The position numbers were made by a program, and so were the translations under genes. Under the pieces are notes generated by a model that had not been told where the DNA came from, ran no database searches, and saw nothing but the letters and a program-made list of their open reading frames with translations. Below are positions 25,501 through 36,170 of a stretch of DNA of 64,000 bases, in pieces (within the stretch, counting starts at the first letter, position 1; the number at the start of each line of letters is the position of its first letter). This DNA is from Gerris lacustris (taxonomy: Eukaryota > Arthropoda > Insecta > Hemiptera > Gerridae): positions 15,111,430 to 15,175,429 of the forward strand of contig OX578276.1 of assembly GCA_951217055.1 (NCBI GenBank), read 5' to 3'.

Positions 25501-25647
25501 GTTGCACAATTTATGCAGACGGGTTGGCCAGAAAATAAGAGAGAAATAGCACAAGAATTGTGGTCTTATTTTGAGAAGAAAGAGGAGTTATCTATGGAGG
25601 AACAGGTCATCTTGTGGTTGGGAAGAATCGTTACACTGAATATTTAA
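22504..25647 (+). CDS. Gypsy retrotransposon Gag-Pol, open but lacking integrase
   Basis: A single open frame of 1047 codons starts at ATG 22504. In order it holds a basic N-terminus, a Gag region (about residues 85-265), two zinc-knuckle-like Cys clusters (from Cys300 and Cys321), an aspartic protease with Asp396-Pro-Gly, reverse transcriptase with RLPFGVNLAP (about 651) and YLDD (682-685), RNase H (first Asp831, later TDHRPLEF), and the ADALSR linker motif (945-950). It stops about 100 residues after that motif, exactly where the integrase zinc finger should begin, and meets opposite-strand Gypsy sequence. The protease motif is DPG rather than the usual DTG/DSG. No 5' LTR or primer-binding site is evident upstream. 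The long uninterrupted frame suggests a recent insertion that was later cut, or a misjoin at about 25640. Confidence 0.9.
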   Translation: MATRKGRKPRNIRQESPEDGEQDGAAPSKESHQSKRSQRRSAGSDPDFDDRRQPDTQNDQGQSGLRANDGQSGLALPRGVLLKDFKFCPFDPSIEEWEYYISRFETELMLFGLSSNIYSQAKAIILLSKIGPISYKLLIDHFKPRDIRNVNYGELKDMLERYYGKQIFIQSERREFSLTYRQSDESIQKFVNKLRAIGGRCDFGNTYEERIRDQIFVGINETKWQHELIKQFPSNDATLKEVEGAAMRLEQAATQHKRLKDLENGGSQSVRVERINEVQGHKIVKGNNKKPITLDREKDCLACGWNKHKIGVNCPAKNETCRACNQRNHFARVCVNKGRAVILRKSEKEIRNIEQGENSESEEEASEFIRRVGKQKANRVMLTININSKDIEMLYDPGASTTVISEEVWKLIRSPHLSPAPNLKAYTGVPVRTLGTAKVVVRAFGQQKKLNVTVIPDKEISLFGLDWVLEFGLPLPEGAVVRNIEIQSMNENIEETLKDFKELFEPILGKIKGFKAKIHLSDKAVPKVFKVRPVPFALKKLVEVELTRLVEIGVIEQVDPTKSPVQWASPIVTVVKPTGKVRICGDFKVSINPFVLLEKYPLPRFEEITAKLSGGRYYSVIDLKDAYLQLEVDENDQSLLTIATHLGYFKYKRLPFGVNLAPALFQRTMDKILAGVNGIACYLDDIIIVGSTIEEHNLRLRDVLVKLKETGIRIQKDKCKWLQKEVTYLGHNIDSEGVHPTNEHITAIKNLKRPSNVSELRSFIGSVNYYGRFVPHLQSLCAPLHRLTKKGVLWSWTNQEESAFIKLRNCLSSSLTLVHFDENMPLVLSCDASGVGLGAVLAHRFPDNTERPIAFVSRKLTPAETRYATIEKEALAIIFGVSKFNQYLFGTKFVIKTDHRPLEFIFGEGKEIPKTTTNRIARWALFLSAYCYSIEYKQGKDNAPADALSRLPNESEKPSDIEAVGDLANGHLFHLRMADLVVTRKELQLATARDKVLKKVAQFMQTGWPENKREIAQELWSYFEKKEELSMEEQVILWLGRIVTLNI

Positions 25648-26750
25648 AAATCTTTTATTATCCAACACAGGTTGAACTGATCCATCTTTTTTAGTTGCAA
25701 CAATAAGTGGATTAATATAACACCTATCAGATTCCTCAATAATCCCTTGGTCTAACAATTTTTATATCTCCTTTTCAACTTCTTTTAGCTTAACAAACGG
25801 TATCGGATAGTTCCTAAGAAAATAGCTAGCATTTTCCATTTACTAAAATTTGTGCGTGTATCCTTCTATGAAACCTACTCTATCTTCAAATATATCCTTG
25901 TAACTATTTAATAATTTGTAAAATGTATCCTTATCAGGTGAGTTTAAACTGTCACACCGTCTTACAGCGTCTATAGTATCACTCTCGAGGTCCTTTGATT
26001 CATTACTACTGGGTTGATAACTAATCATGTTACATCTCATACCGTGTACTTCTATTTTCTCTTCACTCTCGCAATTATCAAACTTTACACTTTCACACTC
26101 ATTTCTACTATTGAAATTGAAAATATTATTATTATAGCTTATTACTATCTTAATGGCATTAAACACATCAATTCATAATATAACTTTAAGATTTAATTTC
26201 GGAACAAATAATAAATTTACCGTAAAATAAAGATTTCCTATTGTAATTTCAACAAAAACTTGCTCCTCTATCTTACAGAGTTTCTTACTATTTACACCAC
26301 TAATCCTTATTCCTTTCACTGGAATATGACATAAACTTTTATTATGCTTTATCAACTCTTTATACAACTCTTTTTCAATACACAATACTTCTGCTCCTGA
26401 ATCTAACAAAGTTTTTATATTCATATTCTCAATCTTACAAGACACGCACGGAAGATTCCTTAGCACTTTTTTTCTTTCACCTCTGCACTTACTTGTCTAT
26501 CAATTAACTTAACCACACTATTTATATCACTAGAACTATCTGCTTCCTCACTAAAAAGAGTTTCTAAACATAAATCATCGATATTGCTCACATATATTTC
26601 ACTTTCTTTTAACTTATGTAATTGACTAGCTGCCTGTTTATAACCTGAACTCATAACCTTTTCATGTTCATCCTCCAATTTTGTTTTCGACAGTGTTGCA
26701 TTTTTTTTCAAAATACTTATATTATTCCTAGTTTTACTCATGAGATACAC
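25648..26750 (-). pseudogene. Gypsy gag end, protease and start of RT (minus)
   Basis: Minus-strand frames read in order: a gag C-terminal piece (26750-26460), a retropepsin with TLLDSGAEVL (catalytic DSG) in the frame 26466-26173, a linker (26166-25843) ending in a KDIFEDRVG segment typical of the stretch before Gypsy RT, and then the first RT block around 25650-25840. That last block has one in-frame stop and a readable ATKKDGSVQPVLD motif. The RT is cut after about 50 residues at the join with the plus-strand Gypsy. The matching RNase H/integrase piece is probably 20431-19000, since both lie in the same orientation on either side of the inserted block. Confidence 0.75.
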
Positions 26751-26759
26751 CCTATTAAT

Positions 26760-26777
26760 TGGCGCCCGGACAGGGAC
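26760..26777 (+). promoter_or_regulatory. Retrotransposon primer-binding site, tRNA-Lys type
   Basis: The 18-mer TGGCGCCCGGACAGGGAC is complementary to the 3' end of eukaryotic tRNA-Lys(UUU), apart from one transition in the middle. It would prime minus-strand synthesis of the plus-strand Gypsy element whose gag begins near 26996. The LTR that should end just upstream is missing; minus-strand coding sequence lies there instead. Confidence 0.85.
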
Positions 26778-26837
26778 TTGATAAAGTTAGTCCATTTAAT
26801 AAAGAAGTAACAAAATTCTTGTATTTTATAAATCCAA

Positions 26838-26840
<3 letters not shown>

Positions 26841-26904
<64 letters not shown>
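26841..26904. repeat. (TA)n microsatellite
   Basis: An uninterrupted TA run of about 60 bp in the leader between the primer-binding site and gag. The apparent minus-strand tyrosine/isoleucine-rich frame across it is an artefact of the repeat. Confidence 0.95.
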
Positions 26905-26913
<9 letters not shown>

Positions 26914-26995
26914 GTATAAGTGTAGTCATATACATTTTTTTTGTATATGGACACAAATGGTAATTACTAGGCGTATGTTAAGAAATAGGAATATC

Positions 26996-27626
26996 ATGGA
27001 TTGTTCTGATAATCAGGAACTTCAAAATATAAGTATAGAGGAAGTTGAGTCAGGCTGATAATCAGGTAGAAGGTGACGAAAATATACATTATGCTCTACT
27101 TCAGTCAGCGCGTCAAGTCAGTAAGTTAGCTGCGAGAATCGATAAATGTGAAAATAGTGGGAAACAAAAAAATATAAGAGTAAATATGAACAATAATGTA
27201 GTAAGGAGAGGTGACGATATAGATGGAAATAGAAGTGATAATCAGGTATATAATGGTGAGAGGTTTTTAAGTAAATTTGATGGTGAATGTTACGATCTTC
27301 TATATCCCGCGATGTATATTAAAAAACTTGAAGGATATATTAATAGAAATAACTAATATAGACAGGTTGTAGAAGGTAGTTTCTCTAAATCGGCAGAATA
27401 TTGGTTCGAATCCTTGAGTGAGAATTTAAGTTGGGAACAGTTTAAGATTAAATTTGAAAAAAGGTATTGGAATGATAATGTTAAAGATAAAATAGGGTAT
27501 GGTATTATGAATAGTACGTATGATGGTAGTTTAAATCCTATCACTTATCTCAACCGTAAGTATAAGCAAATCATCATTGTTTTGATGTTTGATTTGACTT
27601 TACAACAATTTTTTTGGACGGGGTGA
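26996..27626 (+). pseudogene. Gypsy gag (plus), broken by frameshift and stop
   Basis: An ATG at 26996 opens a frame that shifts near 27050 into a second frame running to 27356. After a single in-frame TAA (27354-27356) the same frame continues to 27626 with a Gag-like core (SAEYWFESL, then WEQFKIKFEKRYW, then ITYLNRKYKQ). This order matches Ty3/Gypsy Gag from insects. The frame ends at the mariner remnant, so the rest of gag-pol is absent. The leader upstream (26920-26985) is nearly the same as the reverse complement of about 57010-57095, so a second copy of this family lies at 56.4-57.3 kb. Confidence 0.75.
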
Positions 27627-28220
27627 CAATAATGACGTTTCCATTGGCTTGACTGTAGCTTTGTTTCTCCTTAGACTCCGAGGAACAAATTTTGCAGCAA
27701 CCCTTTTCATTCCCAAATCTTCCGTTAAATTCGCTGAACTGAGCTCCAAGTTAACCTACTACTCTTTGACAGTTTATCATTGTCAGTCGACGGTCTGTGA
27801 TCATAAGCTCTCGAATTTTTTCAACATTTTCGTCGATTCGTACAATTGATGGACGCCCAGAACGAGGTTTATCATCAATCGACATGTCGCAATTTTTAAA
27901 CCGAGCAAACCACTCGTACACTTGAGTTTTTCCCATAGCGTTATCTTTGTAAGCTATTTTCAGCATTATTATCTAGTTGAAAACAACATTTTACAGCTGA
28001 ACGTTTTTTACTTTAACTTGTCATAATAAAAAACGAAACAAACAAGAACAAAACAGTGCTTGCAAAAACAATCGCTGCAGATGAACAGAACAAGCCATGA
28101 CAATATAGGCAGCACTGCACTGGTTATGCGCTATACATCTAGCGGTAGAAATGCGTACTACACAAACTCCGCCCACGGGAATGCTATGCTATTCCGGTTA
28201 TTTTTGGGTATCCCCTCTTA
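27595..28220 (-). mobile_element. Mariner-like element, 5'-end fragment
   Basis: On the minus strand the candidate terminal repeat starts at about 28220 (TAAGAGGGGATACCC...). It is followed by a transposase N-terminus: GKTQVYEWFARFK, then DDKPRSGRPS, the linker between the two helix-turn-helix units (27966-27751). A frameshifted continuation to about 27600 still shows LTEDLGMKRVAAKFVPR, the segment just before the catalytic domain. The DDE/D core and the other terminal repeat are absent. The element truncates the gag of a plus-strand Gypsy, so it inserted into, or was joined to, that element. Confidence 0.75.
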
Positions 28221-28320
28221 CATGCTCTTACATGAAGCAGTAACAAATTATTTGAAAAAAACTAAGTCTACAAACAGTCCAGTATTAAAAATTAGTAATA
28301 AAAAAAAATGGTATTTTAAC

Positions 28321-28475
28321 ACTTGGGTATTTATCACTGAGTGTTAACAATTTATACTGTAATGTGGCTTTAAAGAAACAACACAAACAACTCGGTTAAA
28401 CTTTGATATTTAATCGTTAGATGAGGCAGTTTATTACAAAACGATACAAGCACACAAAAACATGGTCTTGCACGG
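28321..28475. repeat. LTR fragment related to the 36.3-kb Gypsy LTR
   Basis: A block with GAGTGTTAA, CTTTAAAGAAA, TCGGTTAAACTT, GAGGCAGTTTATTA and ACATGGTCT in order matches about 36342-36506 in the same orientation. The latter borders a minus-strand Gypsy pol. This copy has no adjacent pol, so it is a solo or broken LTR. Confidence 0.65.
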
Positions 28476-29250
28476 AGATAAATAATATATATACAGTCGT
28501 CTCCCCTCTTAATGAACCTTTGACAAGGTTATAGTGGGGGAAACGGACATAAGCGCACTCCGGACCCCACGGGTAAATAAAGTACTAATTCTCGCCTTAA
28601 AGACCGGGAATTTCAAATCAAAAGTATTAAGCTATTTTATTTCCTCCTTGCTTTTCATATTTGAAATATTAATCCATTTTTTACCCACTTATTTAAAGGA
28701 ATTAAATGTACATAATATGTCCATAATATTTCAGTGCCATGAAATATTAGTATATTAAATTATCAACCTGGATAATTACAGAAAAATAAAATTTCTAAAT
28801 TCAGCAAATTGAAATTTTAAACATGTGTAATTTTTTGATTTTTTTATTGCTCAAAAATGAAAATGCATTACATCAGAATATATTTTAATGAATTTATACA
28901 TTCACTTTGTATTAAAAAGAAAAATAACCTACATCTAAAATAAATCTTATTAAAAATATTTGGAGGGTTAAAGAATAAATATTACAGAAGTAGAATAAAA
29001 AAAGCCTGCTTTATTCACATAAAAGGTACAATAAGGCTAAATACAATGTTTTAATGCATAGTTAAGCATTAAAAATTTTATTGTCATAAAAAAGAAAATC
29101 AATTTACAAATATTGGAGTTAATTTAATGTCAGTGAATATTTGTTAGTGTTAGTAGCAATTTAATAAAATTTTTGAAATGCTTAGTTTTTTTTTTTAACG
29201 TGTAAGGGTTCAAAAATGCATTATGCACGTTGTGAGGGACTCACACCCCC
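28476..29250. other. AT-rich DNA, no gene recognised
   Basis: No domain, RNA gene or element end recognised. The plus frame at 28534-28758 has no signature. Confidence 0.5.
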
Positions 29251-29255
29251 TAAAA

Positions 29256-32040
29256 TCACTCCCTTCCACTCATAGGGCGAGTTAGGTCAATATTGGCAGC
29301 AGGGAAAGGTCTCGAAGCTCCTTTGGCAGGTACAGACATCCATCTGAAAAAAGATATAATATAAATATGGATAAAATAAAAAGTAAAATAAAAGGGATAG
29401 GACTTATTTTCCAGACAATTTTGAATTTTTCTTCTCTTCCTGGCATGGGACATTTTCTCACTCATCAGTCTATTTTGGCGTTTGATCCACCAAGTAATGC
29501 AGAGTCGGCTCAAACTGAAACAAATTTCATCAATGAGGTTAGAGGAATGAAGAGGACATCCCCTAACTATCTATTCAAAATAAAGATTGCTGTTAAGAAA
29601 ATTAATAGCATGAGTCCTGACTCCATTTAGATGTGATATTTCTGGGAGCACTTTCTCATGTTCTGCACTGGCCCATTCAACTTTCTCCATAAACTCTTTG
29701 CTTGGATAAGACAGGGCTCTGGTGTTAGAGCTGTACTCTTTCATCTATAAAAAATTATACTCAGAAGCATCAGGGTTGGGGGCAACCAGGAGATCTTCAC
29801 AGCTAGGACATAATATCTTTAATAATGACTATCTTACAATAAATTCTGCATCATAAGCTGTCCCTGAGGAGACTGACCTTACATGATCAGGAGCATCCAC
29901 GTCATCATCCGACTCAGTTGACACACCCTCATTGAGCATATCTGAAAAATGAGTGGTTTCTTCTGCCTGAATGAACGTCTTCACACCCAGTAGGAAGTCC
30001 TCTTTTTTGAGAACTTCAACATTGCAGTTCCTAAGACTCGGGACAAATTATTAATATTAATGGTTTTAATAGCAGATGTGAACTGTAGTATTGTAGGATT
30101 ACTGTTAGAGCCGCAATTGGCCCAACAGCCTCAAACAAACGTTCCAAAGGGTCTATATTGAGACGTTTTGTTATGAGGAAATCCAATACATGTTCTTCAA
30201 CACACTGCCAAACAAGTTTTATACCGTTTAAAGTTTGCACCTACCCATCAAGGCAAGGTGGGCGTACAATTTTACCTTTAACATTAACAAAATTTAATTT
30301 ATTACTAATAATGTCTATAGCTAAATTAATAAAATGTAAAGGACCCTCCAGCACCCTGTGGTTCGTGGGAGTATCCATTGCAGCAGTCGAACAGTTTGTT
30401 GAACAGCCAAAGAAACTGGACAGTGCCCACTGCTTCCTTTTCTTATTCACCTGAAATATCAAAGTAATCCTTTAATGCTAACACCACCTATTCAATATAA
30501 TAATTTTAATTAAAAGTAAAGATAATATGAGAATAACAGTTACCTAAGCGAATTAGAGTGTTGAGATAACTTGTCGTCGTTTGGCTGAGAACTTGGGCAG
30601 CATAAGACACCTTCATCTTCGATATAGACTTCTCCTGACAAAGATGCTCCCTAGTTATCTTGTGCAATGTAAGGAAAGTTCCACCATCTTTGTCAAATTG
30701 ATATGCCTTCAGAATATCTGACCAGGAAGCCCTCGGAATTAATTCATCTGGTATGGAGACTTTAAAGTCATAGCAGATAATACAGGAATATTTGCATTAT
30801 ATGTAATTAAATGATTTCTCACTGATTTCTAAGTGAGGAGGGTCAAATAAAGCAATAATGTTATTGTCCTGAATTTTGAAAATCGGTGAATCCTTTGTGG
30901 CACCCAGAGCTTTCATTGCTGATACATTTGCAGCACCCATATCACATACTGTGCAGACCACAACGAGCCCAATATCCTGGCATTTAGCTATAACCTGCAA
31001 AAGAATAAATACAATAAAACTAATTAAAAAACAATAATTGTTTGAAAGCCTAAAGGATGGTAAAAATTAATTTAAAAAATAAAATCAATAAAACGAACTG
31101 ATACCATTATATTGAATAACATTCAATAAGAACAGTGTCCCAATAAAACAGTGTTATCAGTGAATAAAAAATAATGAAAATTTACATGTTTTTCATTCAA
31201 AAATTTCACATCTTTGGTGTGGGTCGTGTAGGGTACCCTACACGACCCACACCAAAGAAGACTATATAATAATGAAGATTTTATAATCCACACTATTTAA
31301 ATTGAAATAAATAAAAGTCAACGAGTTACTTCTTTGATGAGCTCTACAAGCTGTGAACTTCCGAGGCCACCTCGGGTGAAGTAAAATGCTAGAGGCTGCT
31401 GCCAACTCTTTCTCAGTCATCTAGCCATTAAGACAAGGGCATGTCTGGCATGGAAGTTCGTCCTTCCCTAGGAACCTGTAATAATAAAAATAATAATATT
31501 TATTTCCACCAATAAGGAAAAATATTACAATAACCGATACACAAGTTTTTATTTTAATACCTAATTTAAAACCAATAATTTTTTAATTAATTGTCCTCTA
31601 TTTAGTAAAGATATTCTGTGAGATCCTAAGGAAGTACTAACCTAAATCTTCATTTCCAACAATAATGTCTTCCTTGCTGTCTTACCATAGGTTCTCCCTA
31701 ATGCTCATCTCGTCGAACATTAAGACACATAACCGGTCACCTTCATCCATCTTACTCACCATGACAGAGAGCGACGAGAAAATAGAATCATTAATGCCGG
31801 TTCTTAGAGGCACAGCACTGAGCAGGGACAAAAGTGTAGAGCGGCCAGGTAAACAAAATATAGATCTTAAGAAAGCATAATTTCTTGGTGACCTCTTATA
31901 AAATGAAAGTGCCAAAAATCTTTCTTCCAGGGTCCATCTCCTTCCTCTTGGTGGAATTTTTGCTACTCTATGCTGGACATTTAAAATCAGTGCTGCAGGC
32001 AAGGACATTGAGTTAGCCATATTGTCCAAAATTCATTTAG
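29256..32040 (-). pseudogene. P-element/THAP9-like transposase remnant, multi-exon
   Basis: Minus-strand coding blocks appear in the order of a P-element-family (THAP9-like) transposase. 32029-31682 contains RRWTLEERFLALSFYKRSP and LCVLMFDEMSIRENL, where the Asp/Glu region matches the catalytic start. About 31440-31330 has a WQQPLAFYFTRG block in a broken frame. 31000-30797 has CTVCDMGAANVSAMKALG and ALFDPPHLE. 30462-30031 has LNGIKLVWQ and TKRLNIDPLERLFEAVG, the C-terminal motif where a second glycine-rich unit normally follows. Spacers between blocks could be introns. The N-terminal THAP zinc finger is not seen, and stops or frame changes indicate decay. The C-terminal limit near 29256 is uncertain. 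Confidence 0.75.
31211..31258. repeat. Perfect 48-bp palindrome
   Basis: The sequence from TCTTTGGTGTGGGTCGTG on the left to its exact reverse complement on the right has no loop and is centred on GGGTACCC (between 31234 and 31235). It lies between coding blocks of the P-element-like gene, in what may be an intron. Confidence 0.97.
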
Positions 32041-32344
32041 GCCTTGGTGCTCAAGATTTCTTTCACAAACATCTTTTTCGTAGCGTGAACTTTCCTCAAC
32101 CTTGATACTTCCTTCTTAATTTTTTTTTAATATAATGAGCCATTTTCTCCTACCTAGGTGTCAGATCTTCATACCTAGTTGCTCCGATATCTTTAAGGGA
32201 AAAGGACTTTTTTGAAGTTAGTTCAAGTGAATGAATTGGAATTTCAGAAAATGAGGTGGAAGGGTGAGGAGGTGTTGATAAGAATTAGGTGGAAGGGTAA
32301 GGAGGTGTGTACAATAATCCTGGCTCACTAATGCCGTGGGGCAT

Positions 32345-34540
32345 CTTTCTATTAATAGATCCCACGCTCTTTCACTCTTCCGTCCTCTATTATAGCCACC
32401 ATGCCCCTTTTACAAAATCCCGATAGTAGAGAAGCATTTATATTCTTTGTTATAATGAAAGCTCTTGGCGATGTGCCGTCTGTACAAGAGAAGAGGGTAC
32501 CACCAGATACCCAGTCCCCGTACATGATCCTTGTATACATAAGGTTCTTGAATCAGGCCAATATTTGTTTTAAGTTCCACCATCCTTTTACACAGAAAGG
32601 AGGTGGCAGCAGAACCGTGTTGCAGATTGGCCTGAAGAAATTTTAGAGGGGGCTTCATTGATACTCAATTGTAACCTCTTCTGCCACACATCTGTCCACT
32701 TCCAACAAAGAGTCCTCATCCTCTGTCCAGACCCCTAATGAACTTAATAGAGCCTTAGTCCACACGCACAACCACACTCTGTCCGTTGCGCTGTTTAGTC
32801 CTGCTAAGAATGCGCCAATCCCTGGTTAAAAGTCCAGGGTTAAAACTCCGCAGGTTATAAAGGATTTCAGGATCCTTAGGGTTGTCCTCGTCTTGGATAG
32901 GAAGACACATGGCTATCCTAACGAGATCAGGTAGAGAGTCTACCTCCTCGAGAACAACCCTCTTCCATGGACATATTTCTTGAAGGCTGTGCCTCACCCA
33001 GGTTAGAGCACTCCTCCTCCGCTCCTATTTCAATATGTCCCCTAGCGGCCCGGCTATACGCTCCTTCTAACTTATGGCCTAGCCGTGGGCTTTAAAGCAG
33101 GCGCTGATCAAAGCTTTACAGAACTCCCACACTTCTTTTTCTGTGAGAGGTTTAATGCACCCTTTCCTCCTTAAGACAATCTTTTTAGAGGAGGGAGCAC
33201 TCTTTTCAAAAGAGATGGGGACTACTCCTCCCCCCCATCACTCGCCGTTTCGCAGTGGCGTTTGGCCTCTTTTCCTTTATCTGTGGTAGTCTCAGAGCTA
33301 CAAACTCTCTTCTGAGTACGAGAGGACGAAGCACCCTTAGGGCCTGCGGGTTGGGGATCAGCCTCTGGGTACACTACCTCCTCTAGTCCGTCCTTGGCAG
33401 TGTTTCTTCCCATGAAGCTTAGGGAATTTAGACGTACGGGACTGCATCCCCTGGGAGGTACTGGCTCCCTTAACAGCGGAGGAATAGCTTTGGCCTCCTC
33501 CCCGTTCTACGGCTAGCTTACTCTTAAGCTTACTGTCATCATCAGGTTTGTAGCCTTGTTGATTCCCCTGGTCGCTATGAGCAGAGGTTTGGGCCATAGT
33601 AACTGGGATTGCCCCGCAGTTACAGGGATGGACGCCAGGAGTCTGCGACAGTGCCTGCCCCTGTGCCATCATCGTGTGCTGCGGGGAGTAAGCACCCCAG
33701 TTGCTGTTAGACATCAAACCCATGGGAAAACACCGACTGGGAAAAGGCTTAGCCAGTAGATGGCTCCCCCTTATCGGCGTCCATAGCCTTGCTATTCATG
33801 TTCTCACAAAACGTACGCAAAAACAATACACCCAAAGTGCTCAGAATAAAAATAATTAGAAAAGAAAGAAAACGAAAATAAATTCAATTAAATTTAAAAG
33901 CTCTAGTGGGTGATAACAGAAAGGAAAGAAAAAGAAGAACTGAACCCACTTACGCGGTTCAGAATAATCCATGAGAAAAGAGGAAAGGAGAAGTTAGCTG
34001 AAGGATAGGAGAAAAAAAGGGCAGAATGCGAAAAAGGAGTAAGGAAGGAGTACCTGAACACACTCACGTGGATCCGGATACGAGAGTGGAGAGACAGAAA
34101 AATGAAGAATTGAGAAGGAAAAGAGGAGAGGGGAAAGAGACTTGAAGAAGAGAAAATAAGACGGGAACAAAAAAAGGGTTAAGGTGAACAAGGATAAATC
34201 GCGCAGAGATGGAAAACCAGAATACGGACACGGAAGTTTTTTAAAAAGACGAGCCGGGTCGGTAGACTAACCCAACACCTAGGAAACCTTTCCGCCTATA
34301 AGCGGTGCAGCGCCGCATTCGAAAAAGAAGAACTCGTCACGCAGCACCGGGGAGCTGAGGGATTAAAAAAAGAAAACTCCCCGCGCGATCGTTGAAGCCA
34401 AAAGACACAACAATGTGATCCGAAATGCTAAATTTTCCGAAAAAGAAACGTCCGCCACTAAATACAACATACTCACTGCGTCCGCTAGGGAGTACCGCAT
34501 CTTTACAGACGTGACCAGGCCAGAAACCTACATTTAACTC
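32345..34540 (-). mobile_element. LINE 5' half (ORF1 and endonuclease start), I/LOA-like
   Basis: On the minus strand, a GC-richer 5' UTR-like stretch (about 34540-33800) is followed by ORF1 pieces: a Gln/Ser-rich N-terminus (33723-33358), a Lys/Glu linker (33413-33222), and a conserved C-terminal domain (about 33010-32690). The last includes LNPGLLTRDWRIL-like and GQSVVVRVD segments of the kind found in LOA-type ORF1 proteins. Next comes an endonuclease start at 32658 (LKFLQANLQHGSAATS, LIQEP), a readable Mg-dependent AP-endonuclease N-terminus. It breaks at about 32350. Keeping the 5' half and losing the 3' half is the reverse of normal LINE truncation, so a later deletion or rearrangement is likely. 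It may be the same family as 50128-53017, which lacks exactly this part. Confidence 0.7.
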
Positions 34541-34844
34541 GTCATTGAAGGCGAAAACCGCGGACTGAAAACGAACACAACTTAACCGGTTCGCAGCCGA
34601 TAACCTTCCTTGCCATTTTGTATTGCTTTTGAAAAAAATTATATTTCAAAAACCCTTTGATGTTTTTATGAAACTTGACAGATATCTTGCTCCGATATCT
34701 AAAATTTCCAAAAAAATTAGTCTTCAAATTTAAAAATGGCGGCCATTTAAAATTTTAAAAGTCAAATTCCATGAATACCAGTTAAATTCAGTAAGAAATT
34801 TGGCATGAGACCAAAGTTGTACTATACACTTATTCACCAAACTT

Positions 34845-36170
34845 TTAAACTTTTGACGAAGAAAATTCTTCAATAACTTCATCAAAGTTTATTGCTTTGG
34901 CTCTTTCATTTTCGATTGAAAGCAGAGCTAAGCTGCCAAGCCTTTCCTGTCCCATTGAGTTTCTTAAATATTTTTTTATCAATTTTAATTTTGAAAAAGA
35001 TCTTTCAGCTTTGGCAACGGTGAGAGGAACGGTCAGATACATGATACATGCTGTGCACACATCAGGATAAGTTGATGACAGAATGCTGTGGTCAGTAATC
35101 AACATATCAACCAGTTCTTTTACGCTGGTGATTGTTTCCAGCTCTGTTTTGAACGTAGTTTTAACAGAGCAGATCTGTGAAGGAAACGACGTAAAAATGT
35201 CTTCAGGAAATTGTTTTTGAAGAACAACGGCTTCCTTTTGAACATCATTTTCGCTTGATTTCAAAATGAATTCAGGCTGAATAATTTTATATTGTTAAAA
35301 ACCGACTTCATCCCTTGAAAGCGTGCGAATAATTACCCACATAACGTGTCGATCATAGGGTAAAAGACCGTCACTTTAAAACAAGAATTTAGTTCCTAAA
35401 GTCTTTCATCTTCTCACAGTTCATCAAAGTGCTTCTTTGTCTTGGCCATTCTTTTTTGTTCAAAACTAAGTTTTATACCCCAAAGCTCACACGTGTTTGA
35501 AGCCTCTGCAAAGGAGTCTTCATACTGTCCCCTCATTTCTCTCAATTTTGTCAGAGCTACTTCAAGAAGTTTGAAAGCTAAAAACAGGTCAGCTGTCTTT
35601 GACTGTAAGGTTTTAGAGACAATGTGTATTGAGGATTTCAAGAATATTGTTTTGTACAACTAACAATATAACGAACTTAAATGATTCAAGTTTCTTCTTC
35701 AACTGCATTGCTTCATCTCTTTCCTTCCTTTTTTTACTAGTCAGAGCAATACTTGAAAGACACTTCTCAGTACATCGCATTCAAGGCGTTGACGGCATCA
35801 AACCTCCCAGCCCAGCGTGTAGGGATAAGAGATTTTAGGGTAGTTTTTGAAGAATCGCTTTTGTTCCCACCGAATGATAATGTGGCCAAAAAAAAAAAAA
35901 ACAATACACATTTTTAATTGTTTGAAAGAACTGACAAACGTCCCTGGTTTCGTCCACAGCATCTTTCAACACAAGATTTAAATTGTGTGCTGCACAATGA
36001 ACAAAAAATGCATGTAGAGTAGAGCTTATCTTTTATACGCCTTTGCACGCCGCTGCACAATCCACTCATAACAGAAGCTCCATCATATCCTTGGCCACGA
36101 AATTTTCTCAGTTGTAAGCCTTTTGTTTCCACAGTCTTGAATATTTAATCAGCTAGCCCTTCTGCTGTCA
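34845..36170 (-). pseudogene. hAT transposase remnant, ZMYM1-like
   Basis: Minus-strand pieces appear in family order. 36132-35914 contains the RKFRGQGYDGASVMSG motif typical of this DUF4371-type hAT lineage. About 35760-35640 (frame-broken) has an EAMQLKKKLESFKFV block. 35659-35414 holds a KTADLFLAFKLLEVAL helix region and SNTCELWGIKL. 35264-34845 is the C-terminal dimerisation domain with TVAKAERSFSKLKLIKKYLR and RLGSLALLSIE. Frameshifts separate the pieces, so no transposase can be made. The 5' part is cut at the hairpin at 36121-36228, which copies the first bases of the fragment in inverse orientation. Confidence 0.8.

Noticed and set aside
26738..26956. Minus frame rich in Ile/Tyr
   Set aside because: It is a translation of the (TA)n microsatellite and flanks, not a gene.
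27402..27412. GGTTCGAATCC, a perfect tRNA B-box
   Set aside because: It lies in the middle of the Gypsy gag coding sequence (WFESL) with no tRNA-like arms around it.
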